Numbered from the stretch's first letter, positions 1 to 5,703 are shown. The stretch is DNA of 11,023 nucleotides from Candidatus Nanopelagicales bacterium (GCA_030699055.1 JAUYKX010000080.1:1-11023); one strand, 5' to 3'. Made by a program: numbers and translations. The notes: generated by a model not told the origin, from the letters alone.

Positions 1-125
1 CGACGGTCGGTCTGACCCGGGCCGATCCCTTCTCGACTCCGCATCAGACCTCGCCTGCGACCAGGGCTGATCACACCGCACGACCCCAGCGAAACTCCGG
101 AACCGGGCCCATGGGCTCGACTCAG

Positions 126-152
126 TTGTCACTCTGGGGTCGAGAGTGCTAA
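126..152. promoter_or_regulatory. CIRCE operator 1 (HrcA binding site)
   Basis: Seen: arms TTGTCACTC (126-134) and GAGTGCTAA (144-152) separated by exactly 9 nt. The CIRCE consensus is TTAGCACTC-N9-GAGTGCTAA, so the right arm is perfect and the left arm differs at two positions. Known: HrcA represses groES/groEL operons by binding CIRCE, and heat relieves this. The only gene that could lie downstream is leftward and off the window edge, since the nearest gene on the right (cold shock) is transcribed towards this site. groEL is inferred as the target. Confidence 0.85.
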
Positions 153-157
153 CGCAC

Positions 158-186
158 ATGTTGGCACTCGGGGCGGGAGAGTGCAA
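158..186 (-). promoter_or_regulatory. Leftward promoter under the CIRCE pair (probable groEL promoter)
   Basis: On the minus strand a -35 box TTGCAC (complement of 181-186) is separated by 17 nt from CAACAT (complement of 158-163), which keeps the conserved A and T of a -10 box. The -35 lies inside CIRCE 2, and CIRCE 1 covers the expected start point near 151, as expected for HrcA repression. No start codon with a good ribosome site is visible between 1 and 125, so the leader runs off the window. groEL as the target is an inference. Confidence 0.55.
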
Positions 187-187
187 G
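161..187. promoter_or_regulatory. CIRCE operator 2 (HrcA binding site)
   Basis: Seen: arms TTGGCACTC (161-169) and GAGTGCAAG (179-187) with a 9-nt spacer, one and two mismatches from the CIRCE consensus. Its centre is 35 bp from that of operator 1. The neighbouring inner arms GAGTGCTAA (144-152) and TTGGCACTC (161-169) also form an inverted pair, so the block holds an alternative dyad. It overlaps the predicted minus-strand -35 box. Confidence 0.85.
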
Positions 188-244
188 CGCCGGGGTGGCT
201 CACGTCACCGGTTTTGCCGATACGAAAACGCTCCGGGACAGCAA

Positions 245-284
245 ACCGCCCCGGAGCCGGCATTGCTGCCGACTACGGGGCGGT
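245..284 (-). terminator. Hairpin downstream of the cold-shock gene, possible terminator
   Basis: ACCGCCCCG (245-253) pairs perfectly over 9 bp with CGGGGCGGT (276-284). The 22-nt loop holds an inner 5-bp stem CGGCA/TGCCG (258-262, 267-271). In the minus direction it lies just after the cold-shock stop codon and is followed by only a short T-run (TTTGCTG), so it is a weak intrinsic terminator at best. It would separate the cold-shock gene from the CIRCE-controlled unit. Confidence 0.45.
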
Positions 285-297
285 GAGGCCAAACTAA

Positions 298-510
298 CTA
301 GGCGGGCCGAACAGTCTCGGCCTGCGGGCCCTTCGGGCCCTGAACGATCTGGAACTGGACTCGCTGGTCCTCTTCCAACGTGCGGAAGCCGTCCATCTCG
401 ATCGCGCTGTAGTGAACAAAAACGTCGCGGTCGGTGCCGTCAACCGAGAGAAAGCCGTAGCCCTTCTCGGAGTTGAACCACTTGACGGTGCCGGTCACGG
501 GTGTACTCAT
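298..510 (-). CDS. Cold-shock protein, CspA family
   Basis: A 70-residue single cold-shock domain, the normal length for actinobacterial Csp proteins. Both RNA-binding signatures are visible: RNP1 in KGYGFL (about residues 16-21) and RNP2 in VFVHYS (about 30-35), after the conserved GTVKWFN start of the OB fold. Family members bind single-stranded RNA and DNA in the cytoplasm and melt mRNA structure. The ATG has an AAGGGA ribosome site about 11 nt upstream. The gene follows the sulfur carrier on the same strand but with a gap of about 136 nt, so it probably has its own promoter and the long leader usual for cold-shock genes. From memory, Streptomyces has the same cluster (groEL2, csp, moaD-like, thrC), which fits the CIRCE sites just beyond. 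Confidence 0.95.
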   Translation of the reverse strand: MSTPVTGTVKWFNSEKGYGFLSVDGTDRDVFVHYSAIEMDGFRTLEEDQRVQFQIVQGPKGPQAETVRPA

Positions 511-628
511 ATTGAAACTTATCCCTTGCTTCGGTCATCTCGGGAAGCGGATTGCCACCCTCGGGTCGGTGCCGAACTTCGCGCTGACCCTTGCTCGGGT
601 GGTGCTTGATGAACGATCGACCACGACA

Positions 629-634
629 ACCATA
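629..634 (-). promoter_or_regulatory. Possible -10 box for the cold-shock gene
   Basis: The minus strand reads TATGGT (complement of 629-634) in the gap between the sulfur carrier stop and the cold-shock gene. The best -35-like hexamer (TTGCAG) is 20 nt upstream, which is too far, so the call rests on the -10 alone. It would give a leader of about 110 nt, similar to other cold-shock genes. The rest of 511-646 holds nothing else I can name. Confidence 0.3.
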
Positions 635-646
635 GCGGATGCGGCC

Positions 647-934
647 TCAGCCACCTGCAACGGCGGGGATAATGCTGACATGCGTGCCGCCCGGTGTCAC
701 CGTTTTGAGCCCGTCGGCGAACCGAACGTCCTCGTCGCCGACGTAGACATTCACGAACCGCCGCAAGGCGCCGGCATCGTCCAGAATCCGGCCCTTGATC
801 CCCGGCGCTTGTCGATCCAACTCATCGAGCACCTCGGCAAGGTTCGCCGCATCAACGACCGTCACCTCGGCGGCTCCCCCCGTGTAAGTCCGGAGAATGG
901 TCGGCACCCGCACGACTACTTCTGCTTCGCTCAT
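647..934 (-). CDS. Ubiquitin-like sulfur carrier protein, CysO/MoaD/ThiS family
   Basis: A 95-residue beta-grasp protein ending in the bare Gly-Gly (PAVAGG) that is adenylated and converted to a thiocarboxylate in this family. It follows the Mycobacterium tuberculosis CysO pattern closely: VPTILRTYTGG near the N-terminus, RFVNVYVGDEDVRF in the middle, then IIPAVAGG. CysO donates sulfur to CysM for cysteine synthesis, while MoaD relatives serve molybdopterin. I start at ATG 932-934 rather than the in-frame ATG at 952, because the ribosome site GAGAGGTGA lies in between. It sits 98 nt downstream of thrC on the same strand, with a 9-bp tandem repeat in the gap, and is probably cotranscribed behind the SAM riboswitch. 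No CysM or Mec+ gene is in view, so its partner is not settled; the ThrC-like enzyme is the only candidate nearby. Confidence 0.88.
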   Translation of the reverse strand: MSEAEVVVRVPTILRTYTGGAAEVTVVDAANLAEVLDELDRQAPGIKGRILDDAGALRRFVNVYVGDEDVRFADGLKTVTPGGTHVSIIPAVAGG

Positions 935-980
935 TTGTAAATCACCTCTCACTGAATTGGTTTGCGGCGGTCTGTTTGTC

Positions 981-1025
981 TCGGTGGCCTCGGTGGCCTC
1001 GGTGGCCTCGGTGGTCTCGTTGGCT
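981..1025. repeat. Five tandem 9-bp repeats between thrC and the sulfur carrier gene
   Basis: The unit TCGGTGGCC occurs three times without change (981-989, 990-998, 999-1007), followed by TCGGTGGTC (1008-1016) and TCGTTGGCT (1017-1025). It ends 7 nt short of the thrC stop codon and lies 46 nt upstream of the sulfur-carrier start codon. A 9-bp unit is a whole number of codons, but no reading frame uses it here. It may vary in copy number by strand slippage. Confidence 0.9.
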
Positions 1026-1032
1026 CCACACG

Positions 1033-2331
1033 CTAAGCCAGCGCTTCCCGGACGGCGGCGACATCCGGAGGAATCGTCGCGGTCGGCCCGACCTGCCCGA
1101 TGATGGCGTCCAGGGTCTTCAGGCCGTCTCCCGTATTGAGAATCACGGTTTCCTGATCGGGATCAATGGTGCCGGAAGCCAACTGTTGTTGAAGCGTGGC
1201 GATCACCACCCCGCCCGCGGTCTCCGCGAATACCCCCTCAGTGCGGGCCAGCAGGTGTATCCCCTCGACGATCTCCTCGTCGCTGACCGAACCGAAACTG
1301 CCGCCTGTGCGGCGCACGACATCCAGGGCATAGGGGCCGTCGGCGGGATTGCCAATGGCGAGCGACTTGGCGATCGTGTCGGGCTTGACGGGCCTCACCA
1401 CGTCGTGACCGGCCTCGAAAGCCTGGGCCACGGGAGAACAACCGGTCGCCTGGGCGCCGAAGACCCGGTAATCGGTCGATTCGACCAAACCCGTGGCCAC
1501 CAGCTCCCGCCACGCCTTGTCCACCTTGACCAGCAGAGCTCCCGAAGCGACGGGTACGACAACCTGCTGTGGCAGCCGCCATCCAAGCTGCTCGGCGATC
1601 TCGTACCCGACGGTCTTGGAACCCTCTGCGTAGTAGGGGCGCAGGTTCACATTGACGAAGCCCCAATCAGCGGTCAGCTCCTCGCCGATCAACTCGGAGC
1701 ACAGTCGGTTAACCGCGTCGTAGTTGCCTTCGATGGCCAGCAACACCCCACCGTAGGCAGCCGCCGAGACGATTTTCCCGTCCTCCAGATCCTGGGGGAC
1801 GATCACCACCGACTTCATTCCGCCGCGAGCCGCGGCTGCGGCGACGGCATGGGCGAGATTTCCGGTGGACGCGCAGGACAACGTCCCGAGTCCGAGTTCC
1901 CGGGCGGCAGCCTGGGCAACCGCAACCACCCGGTCCTTGAAGGAGTGGGTGGGATTGCCGCTGTCATCCTTGATCCACAGCGATCTCATGCCCAGCTCGC
2001 GCGCCAGGTTGTCCGCCTTGATCAGCTTCGTGCATCCGGGAGCCAGGTTCAGCTTGTTGGCCGCGTTGCTCGGCACGGGCAACAGATCGGAGTACCGCCA
2101 CAACGACAGCGGGCCGGCCTCAATGCGTTCACGGCTGACCGCCCCGAAGTCATACTTGACCTCCAGCGGCCCGAAACACTCAGCACACGAGTAGGCGGCG
2201 CCCAACTCGAACTCTGCGCCGCACTCGCGGCATACAAGGCCCCGCGCCGGGCCGAAATCGAGAACACCCGGCGTCGTTGCGGGCGCGCCGTCAAGCGGCG
2301 CCGGTATGGGTTGTTGCGAAATTGTCGTCAT
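1033..2331 (-). CDS. thrC: Threonine synthase (PLP-dependent, zinc-ribbon form)
   Basis: A 432-residue fold-type II PLP enzyme that converts O-phosphohomoserine to threonine and phosphate. Seen: an N-terminal CxxC pair doublet (Cys34, Cys37, Cys49, Cys52), matching the zinc-ribbon extension of many actinobacterial and archaeal ThrC proteins; PLP lysine Lys132 in THSFKDR; STGNLAHA (155-162) for phosphate binding; and a C-terminal GDGLKT (401-406). I start at ATG 2329-2331. The ribosome site GGAAAGAGG is at 2343-2351, and any start further upstream would run through the SAM aptamer. It is probably the first gene of an operon with the sulfur carrier. The SAM leader and the carrier neighbour are unusual company for threonine synthesis, so a related activity such as a sulfhydrylase acting on phosphohomoserine should be kept open. 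Family assignment is firm; exact substrate use is less so. Confidence 0.93.
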   Translation of the reverse strand: MTTISQQPIPAPLDGAPATTPGVLDFGPARGLVCRECGAEFELGAAYSCAECFGPLEVKYDFGAVSRERIEAGPLSLWRYSDLLPVPSNAANKLNLAPGCTKLIKADNLARELGMRSLWIKDDSGNPTHSFKDRVVAVAQAAARELGLGTLSCASTGNLAHAVAAAAARGGMKSVVIVPQDLEDGKIVSAAAYGGVLLAIEGNYDAVNRLCSELIGEELTADWGFVNVNLRPYYAEGSKTVGYEIAEQLGWRLPQQVVVPVASGALLVKVDKAWRELVATGLVESTDYRVFGAQATGCSPVAQAFEAGHDVVRPVKPDTIAKSLAIGNPADGPYALDVVRRTGGSFGSVSDEEIVEGIHLLARTEGVFAETAGGVVIATLQQQLASGTIDPDQETVILNTGDGLKTLDAIIGQVGPTATIPPDVAAVREALA

Positions 2332-2350
2332 CGGGTCAGAGGCCTCTTTC

Positions 2351-2494
2351 CTCATCTGTCCCGGTCGCCACGTCAGGTGGTCCGGGTCGGAATTGGCACC
2401 TGGTGCGACCGGGGTGAAGGGCAAAAGCCGACACCGCGAATCACATTGGTTGCCGGGGCTTCGTCGGGCCGGTCCCTCTGCCCCTCTGGATGAG
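2351..2494 (-). ncRNA. SAM-I riboswitch (S-box) in the thrC leader
   Basis: Read on the minus strand, the aptamer core matches the S-box consensus: AGAGgGGcaGAGGGACcGGCC, with GAGGGACCGGCCC (complement of 2466-2478), GAAGCCCCGGCAACC (core at 2448-2456) and GGTGCCAATTCC (complement of 2389-2400). P1 closes as CTCATC (complement of 2489-2494) with GATGAG (complement of 2351-2356), 6 bp, and P4 as CCCGG/CCGGG. SAM-I aptamers bind S-adenosylmethionine and usually switch off methionine and sulfur genes. The 3' strand of P1 abuts the thrC ribosome site, and I see no terminator with a U-tract before the start codon. Control of translation initiation is therefore more likely than attenuation. Confidence 0.9.
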
Positions 2495-2504
2495 CGGATA
2501 TGAA

Positions 2505-2510
2505 GTTATC
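2505..2510 (-). promoter_or_regulatory. Possible -10 box for the riboswitch-thrC transcript
   Basis: The minus strand reads GATAAC (complement of 2505-2510), 4 of 6 matches to TATAAT. It would start transcription near 2497-2499, just ahead of P1 of the aptamer, where an S-box transcript should begin. No convincing -35 is found at the right distance. The rest of 2511-2625 between the two divergent genes shows no other signal I can defend. Confidence 0.35.
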
Positions 2511-2641
2511 CTTGACCGATCAGCTCGGCCGCCCCAATGGAGAATCGACCGCTGCCGTCAAGGGAGCACCATCGTATCAGCGGCGGCGTGGACCGGCGAA
2601 CTCGTACGGATCCGATTTGACGAGAGCGAAGAGGTAAGAAC

Positions 2642-3619
2642 TTGGATAGGGATCCACGGATCAGTTGGGTCCGCCCGCTGACCAGCGCTTCCGACTGGTC
2701 GTTGGAGCGTCTGTCTCATGGCCGGTCGACCACCGTCTCGGTCGTACTTCCGGCGCTGAACGAGCAGGCAACAGTGGGTCGAATCGCGAGTGAGGTCCGG
2801 CGAAACCTCATGGAGCGCACCAACCCCCTGGTCGACGAGTTGATCGTGCTTGATTCGGGATCAACCGACGCCACCGCCGACGTGGCCCGGGCGGCAGGGG
2901 CGCGGGTGTTGCGCAGCGACGAAATCCTCGGACGGATTCCGGCGGTCGTGGGTAAGGGTGAGGCGATGTGGCGCGCGGTCGCCGCCTCCCGAGGTGACGT
3001 TGTCGTCTTTGTCGATGCCGATCTGGAGTCGTTCACCGCCCGACACATCGTCGGACTGCTGGGGCCCTTGCTCACCGACGAGAGCGTGGACTTCGTGAAG
3101 GCCGCCTACCACCGCCCGGTACAAGCCGTGGGCCCGGCAACTGTCGGTGGCGGTCGGGTAACCGAGTTGGTTGCTCGACCCTTGTTGAACCTCTACTGGC
3201 CGGCGCTGGCCGACATTGTCCAACCATTGGCCGGCGAGTACGCGGTTCGCCGCTCAGTGCTCGAAATCCTGCCCTTCCCCTGTGGATACGGCGTGGACTT
3301 CGGACTCCTGGTGGATACCGCCGACCGGTGCGGAACCCTGGCCATCGCCCAGGTCGACCTCGGCACCAGACTCCATCGCCATCAGGACGATCTTCGACTC
3401 GGTCGCATGGCAACGGAAATCATCAAGGTGGCCATGGCGCGACTCCGGAAGGAGGACCACGTCGCGCCCGACCGCCTGACGGGTACATCTCTGACCCAGT
3501 TCCGGCGTTCCGCCGACGGTTTCGCCGCCGAAATACACGAGGTCGCCGGGCTCGAACGCCCTGCTCTTCGCGATGTGCCCGAATACGTCGCGGGCCGCGC
3601 GGCGACTCTCGCCCGCTGA
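2642..3619 (+). CDS. gpgS: Glucosyl-3-phosphoglycerate synthase
   Basis: A 325-residue GT81 retaining glycosyltransferase, the same size as the mycobacterial enzyme. It transfers glucose from UDP-glucose to 3-phosphoglycerate, the first step towards methylglucose lipopolysaccharides, which bind fatty acids in the cytoplasm. Seen: VVLPALNE (34-41) and DELIVLDSGSTD (65-76) for the nucleotide-sugar site; the metal-binding DxD as Asp125-Ala-Asp127 (the mycobacterial protein has DSD); GKGEAMW (104-110); GGGRVTELVARPLL (169-182); QPLAGEYA (194-201) and YGVDFGLL (216-223). The start is TTG at 2642, supported by GAGG at 2631-2634 with 7-nt spacing; no in-frame ATG or GTG fits as well. It is transcribed away from thrC across a short divergent region. 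Confidence 0.93.
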   Translation: MDRDPRISWVRPLTSASDWSLERLSHGRSTTVSVVLPALNEQATVGRIASEVRRNLMERTNPLVDELIVLDSGSTDATADVARAAGARVLRSDEILGRIPAVVGKGEAMWRAVAASRGDVVVFVDADLESFTARHIVGLLGPLLTDESVDFVKAAYHRPVQAVGPATVGGGRVTELVARPLLNLYWPALADIVQPLAGEYAVRRSVLEILPFPCGYGVDFGLLVDTADRCGTLAIAQVDLGTRLHRHQDDLRLGRMATEIIKVAMARLRKEDHVAPDRLTGTSLTQFRRSADGFAAEIHEVAGLERPALRDVPEYVAGRAATLAR

Positions 3620-3647
3620 CGGGGGACTCCAAAGCCACCCGGCGATC

Positions 3648-3962
3648 TCATCGCCCAGGTCGTGCCGCCCGCTGGCGGGCCCGGCAGCGCCGCAGACGAT
3701 GGACGAGAGCCGGGTCGATCGACCACGATCCCGGGCTGTCTATCGCCTGGTTCAGCACCTGGAAGTACCGCGTCGGAGAGATGCCCAGGGAGTCGCGAAT
3801 CGCCCGATCCTTGCCGCCGCGCCCGGGCCACCACCCGCGCTCGAAGCGCAAAACCTGCTCGCCGAGCGAGCCGATCGCGGATGCGTCGGAAGTCGGGGAA
3901 GTGCTGCGGGCCTCGCCATCGGACCTGTCTGGCGTCATCGTTGGGAGACTGGACGGGTTCAT
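3648..3962 (-). CDS. DUF3263 domain protein
   Basis: A 104-residue small, mostly polar protein. The family core is clear: ILxFERxWW-type start (VLRFERGWWPGRGGKD, about 38-53), AIRDSLGISPTRYFQVLNQAID (about 54-75), then a charged Arg-rich tail (RRCRARQRAA). Known: the domain is common in Mycobacteriales, has no established function, and its AIRD-LGIS-TRYYQ segment looks like a helix-turn-helix, so DNA binding is plausible but unproven. Two ATGs are possible (3962 and 3938); neither has a strong ribosome site and the extra N-terminal residues are low complexity. It is transcribed convergently towards gpgS, with 28 nt between the two stop codons. Confidence 0.75.
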   Translation of the reverse strand: MNPSSLPTMTPDRSDGEARSTSPTSDASAIGSLGEQVLRFERGWWPGRGGKDRAIRDSLGISPTRYFQVLNQAIDSPGSWSIDPALVHRLRRCRARQRAARPGR

Positions 3963-4034
3963 GCGCCGAGGTTGCCATCCCGCGCTGACAATCCCCGCTT
4001 GTCGCTACCCTGGGCCGTCCGACCGGATCGGGCC

Positions 4035-4067
4035 GCGGACAGGGCTTCTGATAGGACTGCTGTCCGC
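4035..4067. repeat. 8-bp inverted repeat upstream of tRNA-Thr
   Basis: GCGGACAG (4035-4042) is perfectly complementary to CTGTCCGC (4060-4067) across a 17-nt loop, ending 12 nt before the tRNA. It has no T-run. It may be an operator or a stem in a leader transcript. No clear tRNA promoter hexamers were found in 3963-4079. Confidence 0.5.
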
Positions 4068-4079
4068 CGACCGGTCACT

Positions 4080-4152
4080 GCCGACGTGGCGCAATTGGTA
4101 GCGCACCCGACTTGTAATCGGGCGGTTAGGGGTTCAAGTCCCCTCGTCGGCT
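4080..4152 (+). tRNA. tRNA-Thr, anticodon UGU
   Basis: A full cloverleaf can be drawn: acceptor GCCGACG (4080-4086) pairs with CGTCGGC (4145-4151) over 7 bp, with discriminator T at 4152. The D arm is GCGC/GCGC with a GG-containing loop. The anticodon stem CCCGA/TCGGG holds loop CTTGTAA with anticodon TGT at 4113-4115, and the T arm AGGGG/CCCCT has TTCAAGT. CCA is not encoded. The sequence changes character right after its 3' end, where the mobile element genes begin, so this tRNA is the likely integration target. Confidence 0.96.
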
Positions 4153-4294
4153 CTGTGTATTTGTGTGTTCTGACCAGCGGTTTTATCGGTTCCTCTCCGG
4201 TTTGGTTGCGTGACACTGGCTTCGATTCCGGAATTTGTTCCGGGTGTCGTTTGGCACCACGGTGACAGGGTAGCATTCGTTGGTCTGCGCTGCA

Positions 4295-4849
4295 CTATGT
4301 TCTGTTGCCGGGGGGCGGATTATCGTCATTGATCGGTGGATTGCGCGGGAGTGCATAGGCCACTGGGCCGCGTTTTGCCGGTATTCGCCGGCCCGTGAAG
4401 ATCTTTTTGATTTCATGCGAGGCACCTTCAATATCAAATTCCACCCGTCCCCGTTCTCGGCGCCATCCGACGATTTTGAAAACTGCCACGGCAAATGTTG
4501 CGACCGTCGCAACCAAGATTTGTTGATCTTCCGGGTTGGCGCAGGGCCACCATGATCGAACTGCGTCTCGGTTGTCGCGGTCCGCGAGCCAACCCTCTTG
4601 ATCATCAAGGTTTCGAGCTGCGCCCATGATCACCACGAACGCACCGGGATGATCTTGCAGCCATGGCCATTTTGCAAGATCATCCACGAGATCGGCGCGC
4701 ACGGCTTCGGTGGGGGGTCGGCCGGCAATTTGGAGCTGGAAAATCGCGCCGGCCATTCCGGTGCGGATGATCTTGGTAGCGGCCTTGTCTGTAATCGCCA
4801 GGCGCTCGGCCGCCTCGCGGGCTGTCACAAGATCAATTCTCTCGGGCAT
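4295..4849 (-). CDS. Hypothetical protein with N-terminal HTH-like segment (possible element regulator)
   Basis: 184 residues, not recognised as a known family. The N-terminus, LVTAREAAERLAITDKAATKIIRTG (about residues 7-31), has the spacing of a helix-turn-helix. A Trp-containing stretch follows (KWPWLQDHPGAFVV), then an Ala/Val-rich hydrophobic segment (about 113-127) that might be a buried helix or weak membrane segment, and a basic, proline-rich tail. It is the only minus-strand gene in the element and faces the operon start across 128 nt holding direct repeats and the operon promoter. That is the usual place for a repressor controlling transfer or excision genes. The ATG at 4849 has only a weak ribosome site (GATGGGA). 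Function is inferred from position and the HTH-like segment only. Confidence 0.65.
   Translation of the reverse strand: MPERIDLVTAREAAERLAITDKAATKIIRTGMAGAIFQLQIAGRPPTEAVRADLVDDLAKWPWLQDHPGAFVVIMGAARNLDDQEGWLADRDNRDAVRSWWPCANPEDQQILVATVATFAVAVFKIVGWRRERGRVEFDIEGASHEIKKIFTGRRIPAKRGPVAYALPRNPPINDDNPPPGNRT
4647..4685. repeat. Perfect 13-bp inverted repeat carrying ATGATCTTGC
   Basis: GGATGATCTTGCA (4647-4659) and TGCAAGATCATCC (4673-4685) are exact inverted copies around a 13-nt centre that itself contains ATGGCCAT. It lies inside the minus-strand hypothetical gene, so it is also coding. The core ATGATCTTGC recurs as an inverted pair near 8761-8810, and GGATGATCTTG appears again at 4765-4775. 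Confidence 0.9.
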
Positions 4850-4863
4850 GGTCCCATCGTAGT

Positions 4864-4898
4864 CGTCCTCGGTTGTCGCGCCGCGCGTCCTCGGTTGT
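4864..4898. repeat. 22-bp-spaced direct repeats in the divergent promoter region
   Basis: CGTCCTCGGTTGT occurs at 4864-4876 and 4886-4898, start to start 22 bp, about two helical turns. CTCGGTTGTCGCG at 4868-4880 has a further exact copy at 4567-4579 inside the minus-strand gene. The second repeat touches the -35 box of the rightward promoter, so a bound protein would block it. The repeats look like operator half-sites for the divergent HTH-like protein, or iterons. Confidence 0.6.
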
Positions 4899-4926
4899 TG
4901 CCCCGCCGCGCAGCATCTGATATGGT
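4898..4926 (+). promoter_or_regulatory. Promoter of the rightward element operon
   Basis: TTGCCC (4898-4903) and TATGGT (4921-4926) are separated by 17 nt, a good sigma-70-type match, with start expected near 4933. The leader carries a CACACACACA-A6 stretch and then AAGGGA, 6-7 nt before the ATG at 4978. A minus-strand -10-like TAAAGT (complement of 4928-4933) overlaps it and may serve the divergent gene. Confidence 0.55.
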
Positions 4927-4977
4927 CACTTTAGCGGCTCCGACTGGCGCCGCACACACACAAAAAAGGGAATTTTT

Positions 4978-5286
4978 ATGATCAACATCGAAGAGGCGCG
5001 TGAGCTCGTTGCCGGGGCTCTCGGCCGAAGCGGGTGCTGGATCCGCGAAACGGATTTGCCTGGCGAAATTTTCATAACGACGTCGATTTCCGAAATTAGC
5101 AACTTCGATTTGGCTAATGAGCTCACCGAAAGGCAGGTCAAAAACCTAATTTCGCGGGTTCATACCAATCTTGATTTGGAAAAGAATTGCGGCCTCGGTT
5201 ACGACGAGGACGGGACGGTTTGGGCTAGCCCACGCGGATATAAAAGACTCATTGTCGCAATTCGCGGTGAGGGTGTGGCAGCATGA
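4978..5286 (+). CDS. Hypothetical protein, first gene of the element operon
   Basis: 102 residues, soluble, mildly acidic, not recognised. No signal peptide, membrane segment or catalytic motif is evident. It has two helix-rich parts (IEEARELVAGALGRSG at the start; LANELTERQVKNLISRV in the middle) around a beta-like stretch (GEIFITTSI). A ribosome site AAGGGA precedes the ATG by 6-7 nt. It overlaps the next gene by 4 nt (ATGA), so the two are translationally coupled. Codons are notably A/T-ending (aat, ttt, att), unlike the flanking chromosome. Its leading place in the transfer operon allows a role in replication, immunity or host interaction; nothing in the sequence decides. Confidence 0.75.
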   Translation: MINIEEARELVAGALGRSGCWIRETDLPGEIFITTSISEISNFDLANELTERQVKNLISRVHTNLDLEKNCGLGYDEDGTVWASPRGYKRLIVAIRGEGVAA

Positions 5287-5666
5287 AAGGCTCGCTCGAA
5301 ATCCCTGTAAACCCCGCCGATTTAATCCTGATTTTCATGGGGGACGCCGAAAAGGACGGGAAAACGGTAAACGTCTGGCGCGACGGTAAACGAACGGACG
5401 ATTTGCGGCAATTAGCAGTCGGGGATAAAGGAATCGCTTATCGAGTTCCGGCGGCTGTCACTTTGGGTACGACCTATCTGGCCGATGCGACGGTTTTAGG
5501 ACCGACAAAAGTAAATGCCAAACCGGGCACAATTCTGAAGGTCGAAGGTGAAACACGATTATCAATTCGCCCGGTGGACAATTTCACAACCGCAGTCAGT
5601 TTGGAATGCGCCAAAATTACCATTCCGAATAGTGCCGTTCCTGCACCCGCACCCGCGAAATCCTGA
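5283..5666 (+). CDS. Hypothetical protein, second gene of the element operon
   Basis: 127 residues, not recognised. The sequence alternates hydrophobic and polar residues through much of its length (LILIFMGD, KGIAYRVPAAVTLGTTYLADATVLG, TILKVEGETRLSIRP), suggesting a beta-rich domain, and ends in a Pro-Ala tail (PAPAPAKS) that looks flexible. There is no signal peptide. Its ATG lies within the stop of the previous gene (4-nt overlap), so the two products are likely made in equal amounts and may interact. A strong GC hairpin follows 9 nt after the stop. Foreign-looking A/T-ending codons continue. An OB-fold-like or single-stranded-DNA-binding role would be a guess. Confidence 0.75.
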   Translation: MKGSLEIPVNPADLILIFMGDAEKDGKTVNVWRDGKRTDDLRQLAVGDKGIAYRVPAAVTLGTTYLADATVLGPTKVNAKPGTILKVEGETRLSIRPVDNFTTAVSLECAKITIPNSAVPAPAPAKS

Positions 5667-5675
5667 ATCAATTAC

Positions 5676-5703
5676 GGCCGGGGGTGGGAAACTGCCCCCG
5701 GCC
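5676..5703 (+). terminator. Strong GC hairpin between element genes
   Basis: GGCCGGGGG (5676-5684) pairs perfectly with CCCCCGGCC (5695-5703) over 9 bp around a 10-nt loop, tgggaaactg. No U-tract follows; the next ribosome site (GAAAGGAAA) starts within 3 nt. It may be a partial terminator, an RNA-processing or stability stem, or a brake that separates the first two genes from the translocase genes. Confidence 0.55.

Noticed and set aside
976-2493. Long plus-strand open frame opposite thrC (505 codons)
   Set aside because: It is the antisense shadow of thrC: high GC removes stop codons, and it shows no domain while the minus frame has every ThrC motif. It also runs through the riboswitch and the 9-bp repeats.
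3328-4101. Plus-strand frames over the gpgS end and DUF3263 gene
   Set aside because: Composition is Arg/Pro-rich with no recognisable domain, and the frames overlap gpgS, the DUF3263 gene and the tRNA, all better supported.
4946-4970. CA-repeat and A-run in the leader before 4978, considered as a phase-variation tract
   Set aside because: Only about five CA units and six A residues, too short to argue for slippage, and it does not lie between promoter boxes.
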